NCBI GenBank assembly: GCA_016844415.1
Contig: JAENIX010000090.1
Coordinates: forward strand, 1 to 5,465
Origin: Actinomycetota bacterium
Lineage (GTDB): Bacteria > Desulfobacterota > Deferrimicrobia > Deferrimicrobiales > Deferrimicrobiaceae
Direction of reading: 5' to 3'
Length of the DNA: 5,465 bases
In this document: piece after piece, positions 1 through 5,465 of the stretch
How positions within the stretch are numbered: position 1 is the stretch's first letter
Layout: each line of letters opens with the position of its first letter
The notes under the pieces: generated by a model
The model's input: only the letters and a program-made list of their open reading frames with translations
Database searches by the model: none
Told to the model about the DNA's origin: nothing
Program-made: the position numbers and the translations under genes

Positions 1-712
1 GACTCCGCCAGCGTCACGAGGGGCGAGACCTTTTCCCCGCGGGAGATTTCCATCGCCCTTTCGAAATGGCGTCTCGCCCTTGCGGGCGAACCGCCCATCG
101 CCTCGGAGCGGCCCCCTTCGAATGCGATGAAGTATTCATGGATCGCACCGCCGTCGAAGTCCTCCCGGAGCGCGAGCGCCCGGCGCATGAGGGACTCGCA
201 ACGAGGAAGGTCCGCCAGCATTTCAAGGTCGTCCACCGCCGTGGAAATCGCAAGGCTGCACGATACACCCGTCCAAAACAGAAGGGGCACGTCCTCCGGC
301 TCCGTCATCGCCGCGGCTTTCACGGGGTCGGCCGCGAATTCCTCGCGGAACCGGGGATGTCCGGCCGAAAGCCCGCGGAGCCCGTATTCCCTGGCCCGCA
401 TGTATAACCGCCGCGCCCTCTCCCTGCCGTGAAAAGATATCTCCGGGTCTGCCGCCTCGACGGCATCCTGCCACACGAACGCCGCCGAATACTGCGTGAA
501 TCCGCGCGCGAGTGAAGTGAGCAGCCCGATGTGATCCGGCTGCCGAAGGGGATGGAATCACGGACCAGTTCCGGGTCATCGTCGGCGGCGAACCGCTCGC
601 CGCCCGACGAAACGGCATCGGCCACCTTGTGGAGCGCGTAGGTCCTCAGGGAGCACCCGCCGGCCAATAACGCCAGGAGAAGCGCCGTCGAAATGGCCAA
701 GGCGCGCGGCAA
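1..712 (-). pseudogene. TatT-family (TRAP transporter-associated) lipoprotein gene, frameshifted, cut by left edge
   Basis: TatT proteins are periplasmic, helical TPR-like lipoproteins that partner a TRAP-type solute-binding protein (TatP), as described for Treponema pallidum. The start is a TTG at 712, 2 nt after the kinase stop, with GAGGG 7 nt upstream. Residues 1-20 form a lipoprotein signal: a hydrophobic core, then LLAGGC with Cys20 as the lipidation site. The family-like segment FAADDDPELVRDSIPF ends at residue 56 (about 545). From there the family-like sequence continues in another frame, open from 557 to position 1 with no stop. It includes QPDHIGLL, ARGFTQYSAAFVWQDA, ARRLYMRAREYGLRGL, PEDVPLLFWTGVSCSLA, ALREDFDGGAIHEYF and ARARRHFERAMEISRGEKVSP. 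That frame has a TGA at 558-560 and no good start of its own. The first frame stops at 320-322. About ten residues expected between IPF and PDH seem absent, so a frameshifting deletion of about 31 nt is likely; a sequence error is possible. The C-terminus lies beyond the window. Confidence 0.82.
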
Positions 713-714
713 CG

Positions 715-2859
715 CTAATCCCTCGCGGGGGAAGCTTCGCCCCTTCCCCGGCCCCCCAGGATCTCCTCCACCTTCCGGCCGAGTTCGGCCCTTCGGAACG
801 GCTTCTGGAGGAACCCTTGGAACCCCTCGGCCACGATCTCCCTGATCCGCTCGCTCTCGTCGTATCCGCTCGCGAGGAGCGCCCGCACCCAGGGACAGAT
901 CCGCTTCATCTCGGCGAACGCACGGTCGCCGGTCATCCAGGGCATCATCAGGTCGAGCATGACGAGGGCGATCTCGCGGTGACGCTCGCGGAACATCTCG
1001 ACCGCCTCGACGCCGTTGCGAGCCTCTATCACGCGGTACCCGAAGGACCGGAGCATGGCGGCCACCACTTCGCGGACGTCGTCCTCGTCGTCCGCCACCA
1101 GTATAGTCCCCGCGCTGTCACCCTGGGGGTCTTCCAGGTCCTCGATATCTTCAGATAAATCCGGAGCCGCGGGAAACACGATGGTGAAGGTTGTCCCCGC
1201 TCCCGGCTTCGATCGGACGGATATCTCCCCGTCGTGTATCTCCACTATCCCGCGGACGGCCGCCAGCCCCATCCCCCTGCCGATGAATTTCGTGGAAAAG
1301 AACGGCTCGAAGATCCGGGAGAGCGTCTTCTCGTCCATACCGCACCCGGTGTCGGATATTTCAAGCACGACGCGCGGACTTTGCGATAAATCGCCCGTCG
1401 CGCTCTGGATGATCATCTCTCCTTTCGCTCCGGGCTCGTCCGCCGGATGGACGGAAAGGCCATCCTCCCTGCGCGTCCGAATGGAGAGGACGCCGCCTTC
1501 CGGCATCGCCTCGCCGGCATTCAGACACAGGCTCATCACCACCTGCTTGAGCTGGGCTGCGTCGGCCAGGACGGGAGGGGTGTCCTCCGCCAGGTCCAGG
1601 CGGAACTCAACCGATGCGGGGAACGCCGCTTTAAGGATCGGAACGTCGTCGAGCACCGCCCAGTTCAGGGATACGAGCCGCGGGCTGTACTTACCCTTCC
1701 GCGCGTACGCAAGAAGCTGGCTGGTCAGTTCGACCGCCCGCCCGCCGCTGCGCTCGATCATGTCGAGGTACTTGCAGGCATCGCTGTTCCCGCTCATCAG
1801 CAGGCGAAGCATCTCCACCGAGCCGGTGATGCCCAGCAGCAGGTTGTTGAATTCGTGGGCGACTCCGCCAGCCAGCATGCCCAGGGTCTCCAGCTTCTGG
1901 TTCTCGAAAAGGCGGTTCTCTATCTTCTTCCTCTCGGTGATGTCGCGGGTGATCCGCAGGACCATGCGTATCTCCCCCCGCTCGTCGTGCACGGGCGACG
2001 AAACGGTCTCCACCTCCAGGTAGCTTCCGTCCTTGCGGCGCAGCCGGCAGTGGAGCGTGACCGCCGGGCTGTCCTTTTCCGCGATCCTCCGGTTTTCCTC
2101 CAGGAAATTCTCCCGGTCCTCGGGATGGAGGAATCCGGCAGCCGTCGCGCCGATCATCTCCTCGGGACGGTAGCCCAGCATCCTGCCCGTCGCGGGGCTT
2201 GCGTAGAGATACTTCCCGTCGGGGTCGTGCAACGAGATGAAGTCGAGGGAATGGTCGGCCAGGAACCTGTATCGCGATTCGGAGTCCCGCAGCTGCTCCA
2301 CCATCCTGCGTCGCTCGAGCGTCGCGGAAAGGATGGGGGCCACTACATCCGAGATCACCCGCGCCTCGCCTTCGTGCCAGCTCTTCTTCACGCCGTACAT
2401 GTGAATGGAGAGAAACCCGAGCGGCCGGGTGCCGAACCTCAGCGGGAAGAACATCGCGGAACGGACCGGGGATGAGGCATGCAGCGCCCGGAACGGATGC
2501 TCCGGCGGAAGGAGCTCAAGGTCATCGAGAACCTGCCCGCCCTCCGAGTGGAGCCGCTCCATCGCCTCCCTGACCAGCCCGCCGTTTCCGTAGGCGTCTC
2601 TCAGCTCCGGCCATTCGCCAGGGAGGGTGCTGCGCCATATTTCCGGGCGGGCGACGTTTTCGCGGCATGAGACCAGATAGCATCCTTCCGCGCCGCAAAG
2701 AGCCAGGATCTCCCGGCACACCTCTTCCAGAAGTTCGTCGAGCCCCAACCCCAGCGCGCAGATCCGCGCTATCCGGGGCACCGCGAGGATGTGAACCTCG
2801 CTGGCCTGCTGATCGTTCGATCCCCGGTTCTTCACCGGAAACGGGATCGTGTCCCCCAA
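715..2859 (-). CDS. Cytoplasmic hybrid sensor histidine kinase (GAF-PAS-HisKA-HATPase-REC)
   Basis: A 714-residue sensor kinase with a built-in receiver. In order: a GAF-like domain at about 25-185; a PAS domain with its C-terminal PAC strand at about 193-310 (LGYRPEEMIG, RRKDGSYLEVE, ITRDITERKK); a HisKA helix with the H box GGVAHEFNN, phospho-acceptor His335; a HATPase with N box LCLNAGEAMPEGG (Asn447), G1 DTGCGMD (503-509), F box FEPFF and G2 GRGMGL (527-532); and a receiver at about 584-702 with acidic pair D590/D591, phospho-acceptor Asp636 in LDLMMP, Ser664 and Lys686. All key catalytic residues are present. There is no signal peptide or membrane segment, so it should sense a cytoplasmic cue, of unknown identity. 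The start is TTG: upstream the frame closes at a TAA with no ATG or GTG between, and an AGGGAGAGG lies just before it. The order GAF-PAS-HisKA-HATPase-REC is common. No DNA-binding regulator is encoded next to it here, so its output partner is unknown. Confidence 0.93.
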   Translation of the reverse strand: MGDTIPFPVKNRGSNDQQASEVHILAVPRIARICALGLGLDELLEEVCREILALCGAEGCYLVSCRENVARPEIWRSTLPGEWPELRDAYGNGGLVREAMERLHSEGGQVLDDLELLPPEHPFRALHASSPVRSAMFFPLRFGTRPLGFLSIHMYGVKKSWHEGEARVISDVVAPILSATLERRRMVEQLRDSESRYRFLADHSLDFISLHDPDGKYLYASPATGRMLGYRPEEMIGATAAGFLHPEDRENFLEENRRIAEKDSPAVTLHCRLRRKDGSYLEVETVSSPVHDERGEIRMVLRITRDITERKKIENRLFENQKLETLGMLAGGVAHEFNNLLLGITGSVEMLRLLMSGNSDACKYLDMIERSGGRAVELTSQLLAYARKGKYSPRLVSLNWAVLDDVPILKAAFPASVEFRLDLAEDTPPVLADAAQLKQVVMSLCLNAGEAMPEGGVLSIRTRREDGLSVHPADEPGAKGEMIIQSATGDLSQSPRVVLEISDTGCGMDEKTLSRIFEPFFSTKFIGRGMGLAAVRGIVEIHDGEISVRSKPGAGTTFTIVFPAAPDLSEDIEDLEDPQGDSAGTILVADDEDDVREVVAAMLRSFGYRVIEARNGVEAVEMFRERHREIALVMLDLMMPWMTGDRAFAEMKRICPWVRALLASGYDESERIREIVAEGFQGFLQKPFRRAELGRKVEEILGGRGRGEASPARD
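720..724 (-). promoter_or_regulatory. Ribosome binding site of the TatT-like gene
   Basis: Read on the minus strand this is GAGGG, 7 nt before the TTG at 712. It lies inside the last codons of the upstream kinase gene. It supports the TTG start, which also places the lipoprotein signal peptide correctly at the N-terminus, and it suggests translational coupling to the kinase. Confidence 0.55.
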
Positions 2860-2862
2860 AGT

Positions 2863-2871
2863 CCTCTCCCT
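2863..2871 (-). promoter_or_regulatory. Ribosome binding site supporting the TTG start of the kinase
   Basis: Read on the minus strand this is AGGGAGAGG, with the GGAG core 6 nt upstream of the TTG at 2859. It matters because the kinase has no ATG near its N-terminus, and this purine-rich element is what supports the unusual start. Confidence 0.6.
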
Positions 2872-2903
2872 TCGCCCTCGCGAACCGAAATGGTTGTTTT
2901 TCC

Positions 2904-2932
2904 TTTATAAAAGGGATGGAGCGGGATGTCAA
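2904..2932 (-). promoter_or_regulatory. Sigma70-type promoter for the kinase/TatT unit
   Basis: On the minus strand a perfect -35 hexamer TTGACA (2932-2927) is followed by a 17-nt spacer and TATAAA (2909-2904), one base from the TATAAT consensus. Transcription would begin near 2897, giving a leader of roughly 37 nt before the TTG start of the kinase. It sits in the 84-nt gap after rpiB; the -35 begins 11 nt past the rpiB stop. The AT-rich stretch stands out in otherwise GC-rich sequence. No obvious operator or terminator hairpin was seen in the gap, so readthrough from the sugar operon cannot be excluded. Confidence 0.75.
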
Positions 2933-2943
2933 CAATACCCGCT

Positions 2944-3423
2944 CTACGCCCGTTCCCTCCAGTGCGCCTCCTCGAATAGCCTTATCTTATCCACTCGCCG
3001 GCGGTGGCGGCCGCCGTCGAAAGGGGTTGTGAGCCACTTCCCCGCTATTCTTCGGGCGAGGACGAAAGAGATCTCGTCTGCGCCGAGGACCAGGACGTTC
3101 GCGTCGTTGTGGCGGCGGGAGAGAACCGCATCGGCGACGGTGGCTACCACCGCGGCCCGGACACCCTTCGACTTGTTCGCGCAGATGGCCATGCCGATCC
3201 CCGACCTGCAGATCAGTATCGCCCGGTCGGCCTCCCCCCGCCGCACCAGGGCCGCAGCCGCGAAGCCGTAGTCCGGATAGTCCACGGGATCGGCCGAGTC
3301 CGTTCCAAGGTCCCGGGTGGCGAAACCCATCCCCGACAGACGGCTTAACAGGTCCGCCTTCATTCCCACGCCCCCATGGTCCGAAGCAAGAACTATCCGC
3401 ATGGGTTTCCCGCGCGGGCTCAT
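2944..3423 (-). CDS. rpiB: Ribose-5-phosphate isomerase B
   Basis: It interconverts ribulose 5-phosphate and ribose 5-phosphate in the non-oxidative pentose phosphate pathway, in the cytoplasm. The protein has 159 residues, close to the usual 145-155 of the RpiB/LacA/LacB family. Recognisable motifs are SDHGG (14-18), DYPDY (48-52), the segment with the presumed catalytic cysteine CRSGIGMAICANK (Cys72), HNDANVL (His105) and the C-terminal TPFDGGRHRRRVDKI. Oddity: the residue after the catalytic Cys is Arg73, where CGTGIG or CGSGIG is the more familiar form. The ATG at 3423 is preferred to the one seven codons later because an AGGAGG lies 8 nt before it; the later one has no good Shine-Dalgarno. 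It follows glk by 3 nt and ends in TAG. LacA/LacB (galactose 6-phosphate isomerase) is the main alternative, but its neighbours zwf, pgl and glk favour RpiB. Confidence 0.94.
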   Translation of the reverse strand: MSPRGKPMRIVLASDHGGVGMKADLLSRLSGMGFATRDLGTDSADPVDYPDYGFAAAALVRRGEADRAILICRSGIGMAICANKSKGVRAAVVATVADAVLSRRHNDANVLVLGADEISFVLARRIAGKWLTTPFDGGRHRRRVDKIRLFEEAHWRERA

Positions 3424-3426
3424 CCT

Positions 3427-4410
3427 TTACGCCTCCTCCTCCATCGCCAATGCGAAATGCGCCGCCCCCAGCAGCGCAGCCTGGTCGTCGAGTATAACCT
3501 TAACGGGAATACCGGAGAGAAAATCGCGGAACCGCCCCTTGGCGGCGAACGATTCGAGGAACCCACCCTCCGAAAGGACGGGGAGGATGGCGGGCGCGAT
3601 GCCTCCTCCCAGGACTACCCCTCCGGTCGCGTTGAAATTCAGGGCGAAATCGCCCGCCAGCGAGCCGTACATGGAGGCGAAGAATAGAAGCGCCTCCCGG
3701 CACAGCGGCGACCGTCCGGATACCCCCTCCTCCGCGATCACGCGTGGCGGGTCCCCGCCGAGAATGCGCGCTTCGACATCCGCGGACACCGGAATCCCTT
3801 CAACCTCCCGCAGGAAACGGTAGATCGCGTGGAGGCCGGGTCCGGAAACAGCCCGCTCCGCGCTTGCGCGGCCGTAAAGTCCCTTGAGAAAGGCGAGCAG
3901 TTTTTCTTCCCGGCCGTTACGGGGGGAGAAACCGGCATGTCCGCCCTCCGAGGCCAAAGGGAGGTATCCCTTTCCGCATCGGACGAGAAACCCCACCCCG
4001 AGGCCGGTCCCTGCCGCAACGACGGCGATCGTCCCACGTGGATCCGCTTCCCCGGCCTGCAGGACCGCGAAAAGGCCGGGCGAAAGGTGCAATACCGAGA
4101 AGGCGGTGGCCTGAAGATCGTTTATGAGGAATCCGCGCCCCGCCCCGCACGCGCGACGGATCGACTCCTCATCCACAACCCAAGGCAGGTTCGTCAGCCG
4201 GCTCCGTCCCTTCCTGACAGGTCCCGCCACGCCTGCGCAGACGAGATCCACCGGGCCCCTGCCCGCAAGGAACTTTTCGAGGATCGACTCGAACGAGGGA
4301 AACTCCCGGCTGTTGAAGGAGCTGACTTCGTCCCGCTCCATATGGCCGCCCCGCACGGTGAAAAGCGCCAGGTTGGTCTTCGTCCCCCCCACGTCGGCGG
4401 CGAGGATCAT
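3427..4410 (-). CDS. glk: Glucokinase (group A bacterial type)
   Basis: It phosphorylates glucose with ATP to glucose 6-phosphate, the substrate of the upstream zwf product. The protein has 327 residues, typical for the Glk family (about 320-340). Motifs: N-terminal phosphate loop DVGGTKTNLA (6-15), CAGVAGPV (58-65), sugar-binding LTNLPWVVD (72-80), LINDLQA with the presumed catalytic base Asp98, adenosine/phosphate segment AAGTGLGVGF (131-140), SEGGHAGF (153-160), SGPGL, and a C-terminal GGVVLGGGIAP. It lacks the zinc-binding CxCGxxGC motif of ROK kinases, so it belongs to the group A (COG0837-like) glucokinases. The ATG at 4410 overlaps the pgl stop as ATGA and is preceded by GGGGGGAGG. The open frame continues upstream to 4971, but that part is antisense-like coding noise over pgl. 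No export signal; cytoplasmic. Confidence 0.95.
   Translation of the reverse strand: MILAADVGGTKTNLALFTVRGGHMERDEVSSFNSREFPSFESILEKFLAGRGPVDLVCAGVAGPVRKGRSRLTNLPWVVDEESIRRACGAGRGFLINDLQATAFSVLHLSPGLFAVLQAGEADPRGTIAVVAAGTGLGVGFLVRCGKGYLPLASEGGHAGFSPRNGREEKLLAFLKGLYGRASAERAVSGPGLHAIYRFLREVEGIPVSADVEARILGGDPPRVIAEEGVSGRSPLCREALLFFASMYGSLAGDFALNFNATGGVVLGGGIAPAILPVLSEGGFLESFAAKGRFRDFLSGIPVKVILDDQAALLGAAHFALAMEEEA
3432..3442 (-). promoter_or_regulatory. Ribosome binding site of rpiB inside the glk tail
   Basis: Read on the minus strand this is GGAGGAGGAGG, with the closest AGGAGG 8 nt before the rpiB ATG at 3423. The same bases encode the Glu-rich end of glucokinase (MEEEA). This decides the rpiB start and points to coupling of the two genes. 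Confidence 0.7.
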
Positions 4411-5201
4411 CGCCTCCCCCCGTCCTTCGCGTCCGCAAGCGCCGCCGCGTCCGCGTCCGCGAGAAACGTGACCTTCCCCCGTGCCGGTGAGACCCGGGAG
4501 GCCGGAAGCCCCGGGTCGCCGGAGAGCACACCTCGCAGCGCCCGGGCCTTCTCCTTGCCGCTCGCCAGGAATACAACCTGGGCGGCGGCGTTGATCAGCG
4601 GCAGCGTCATGGTGACGCGGCGGACGGGAGGGTCGCCGGCCGCATCCGTCGCAATGAACCACGCGGCGCCCTCTTCGTAAGGGACGCCGGGGAACAGCGA
4701 GGCGGTGTGGCCGTCCATACCGATCCCCAGAAGTATCGCGTCGAACCGGGGGAAACCGCCCGGAGGCCGCGGATACGCTGCCCTGAGCGCCTCCTCGTAA
4801 CGGCGCGCGCCCTCTTCGGGCCCGGCAAGTCCCGTGTCCACGGGATGGTAGTGCCCCGCCGGAACCGGCGCGCGGGACAGAAGCGACTCGAGAAGCATCC
4901 TGCCATTGCTTCGCGAGTCCTCCGGCGGGACCCACCGCTCGTCCACCTGGTAGAAGTGAACGAGGTCCCACGGGAAACGTGTCCGGTACGGTTCCGCCGA
5001 GAGGAATTCGTACATCCGCCGCGGCGTCTCTCCGCCGGAGAGGGCGACGTGGATCCGGGGAGCCGAATTCCCGGACCGGGAAAGCGTCGCCGCCCGCTCC
5101 CGGACGATCCCCCAGAACCGTCCCGCGGCCGCGCGCGCCAGTTCCTCAGGCGTTGGGAGGACGAACAACCGCTCGGCGGTGATGCCGTTTCCGCTTGTCA
5201 T
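4407..5201 (-). CDS. pgl: 6-phosphogluconolactonase (DevB/SOL type)
   Basis: It hydrolyses 6-phosphogluconolactone to 6-phosphogluconate, the second step of the oxidative pentose phosphate pathway. The protein has 264 residues, within the usual range of about 230-270 for the family. Motifs: ALSGGETPRRMYE (53-65, phosphate binding), FYQVDERWVPPEDSRSN (83-99), LLGIGMDGHTASLFPG (157-172) with the presumed catalytic His165, and RVTMTLPLIN later in the chain. The ATG at 5201 overlaps the zwf stop as ATGA, the same arrangement as at the pgl/glk junction, so I prefer it. An in-frame GTG at 5213, with AAGGA 8 nt upstream, would add four residues (MAAA) and cannot be excluded. Cytoplasmic; no signal peptide. 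Confidence 0.95.
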   Translation of the reverse strand: MTSGNGITAERLFVLPTPEELARAAAGRFWGIVRERAATLSRSGNSAPRIHVALSGGETPRRMYEFLSAEPYRTRFPWDLVHFYQVDERWVPPEDSRSNGRMLLESLLSRAPVPAGHYHPVDTGLAGPEEGARRYEEALRAAYPRPPGGFPRFDAILLGIGMDGHTASLFPGVPYEEGAAWFIATDAAGDPPVRRVTMTLPLINAAAQVVFLASGKEKARALRGVLSGDPGLPASRVSPARGKVTFLADADAAALADAKDGGRR

Positions 5202-5465
5202 GGCCGCCGCCACCGGTCTCTTCCTTCTTCAAGGAGCGCGTCAGCCTCGGGTGGCCCCCATCCGCCGGCGGGATAAAACCGCAGTCCGTGCCCCGGGTCT
5301 TCCTTCCAGCGGCGCAGGAACGGGTCGAGGAGCGCCCATGAGGTTTCCACATCCTCTTCCCGCGGTAAGAGGGTCGGGTCGCCGTGCATCACGTCGAGCA
5401 GGAGCCTGCCGTAAGCGGGAGTGCTTCTGGCGCCGAACGCCTCCCGGTACGTGAAGTGTAAATCG
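5198..5465 (-). CDS. zwf: Glucose-6-phosphate 1-dehydrogenase, C-terminal part (cut by right edge)
   Basis: Only the last 88 residues are in the window, ending in TGA at 5200-5198. The enzyme oxidises glucose 6-phosphate to 6-phosphogluconolactone, making NADPH. The family-typical end is visible: FTYREAFGARSTPAYGRLLL, then DVMHGDPTLLPREEDVETSW, the helix LLDPFLRRW, and the final YPAGGWGPPEADALL near the C-terminus. The order zwf-pgl-glk is a familiar cassette in proteobacteria and fits this call. The N-terminal NADP-binding and catalytic regions lie beyond position 5465, so whether the gene is intact cannot be judged here. Confidence 0.93.
   Translation of the reverse strand, partial: DLHFTYREAFGARSTPAYGRLLLDVMHGDPTLLPREEDVETSWALLDPFLRRWKEDPGHGLRFYPAGGWGPPEADALLEEGRDRWRRP

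Noticed and set aside
320..712. A stand-alone 130-residue protein from the TTG at 712 to the stop at 320
   Set aside because: Only its first ~57 residues look like a real protein. The rest is Arg-rich out-of-frame translation, while the true continuation is in another frame down to position 1. It is treated as the front of a broken TatT gene.
1016..2475. Long plus-strand open frames of 335 and 342 codons (1016-2023 and 1447-2475)
   Set aside because: They lie wholly antisense to the clear kinase gene, have low-complexity Arg/Ser-rich or His/Gln/Arg-rich translations and no recognisable domain. Such mirror frames are expected in GC-rich coding DNA.
2902..2914. Near-palindrome CCTTTATAAAAGG as an operator or small terminator
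   Set aside because: It is imperfect, short and AT-rich, overlaps the -10 element and has no U-tract or stable stem. It is better explained as part of the promoter.
2860..2943. A terminator for the sugar operon
   Set aside because: I saw no GC-rich stem followed by a T-run on the minus strand in this gap. Any termination would have to be Rho-dependent or absent.
4411..4971. Upstream extension of the glucokinase frame to 514 codons
   Set aside because: The extra 187 residues are Arg/Gly/Pro-rich and overlap pgl in another frame. The ATG at 4410, with its Shine-Dalgarno and ATGA overlap, gives a protein of normal Glk length that begins right at the phosphate loop.
5202..5213. GTG start for pgl at 5213
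   Set aside because: It has a fair Shine-Dalgarno, but the ATG at 5201 repeats the ATGA overlap of the next junction and the extra four residues are not conserved-looking. It is left as an alternative, not the main call.
1..5465. CRISPR arrays, insertion sequences, tRNA/rRNA genes, phage or defence genes
   Set aside because: I found no spaced repeats, transposase motifs, terminal inverted repeats or RNA gene signatures on reading both strands; the window is filled by ordinary metabolic and signalling genes.

Overview
The window is a GC-rich, densely packed bacterial chromosomal segment in which every supported gene lies on the minus strand, so transcription runs from the right edge to the left edge. 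Gene content suggests a Gram-negative, possibly a deltaproteobacterial/Desulfobacterota-type lineage: an oxidative pentose phosphate cassette with a group A glucokinase, a soluble hybrid histidine kinase, and a TatT-like TRAP-associated lipoprotein. This placement is an inference from gene content only; no rRNA or other phylogenetic marker is present.

Right half (5465 to 2944), sugar phosphate cassette: the C-terminal 88 residues of glucose-6-phosphate dehydrogenase (zwf, cut by the right edge), then 6-phosphogluconolactonase (pgl), glucokinase (glk) and ribose-5-phosphate isomerase B (rpiB). zwf/pgl and pgl/glk overlap by ATGA, and glk and rpiB are 3 nt apart, so this looks like one translationally coupled operon. 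Together they phosphorylate glucose, oxidise glucose 6-phosphate to 6-phosphogluconate with NADPH production, and interconvert ribulose and ribose 5-phosphate. The one missing step, 6-phosphogluconate dehydrogenase (gnd), is not in the window.

Middle (2943 to 2860): an 84-nt gap with a textbook sigma70-type promoter (TTGACA, 17 nt, TATAAA) reading leftward. It separates the sugar operon from the next unit.

Left half (2859 to 1): a cytoplasmic hybrid histidine kinase (GAF, PAS, HisKA, HATPase, receiver), followed 2 nt later by a TatT-family lipoprotein gene that runs off the left edge. Both start with TTG. The lipoprotein gene is broken: its signal peptide and first ~56 residues are in one frame, and ~180 further family-like residues are in another, with the switch at about 541-547. 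By comparison with the family as recalled, about 10 codons are missing at the switch, which suggests a small frameshifting deletion.

No RNA genes, CRISPR arrays, insertion sequences, phage genes or long repeats were recognised. The most notable items are the broken TatT gene, its tight linkage to an orphan-looking hybrid kinase, and the consensus promoter of that pair. I did not find convincing evidence of a wholly new system.
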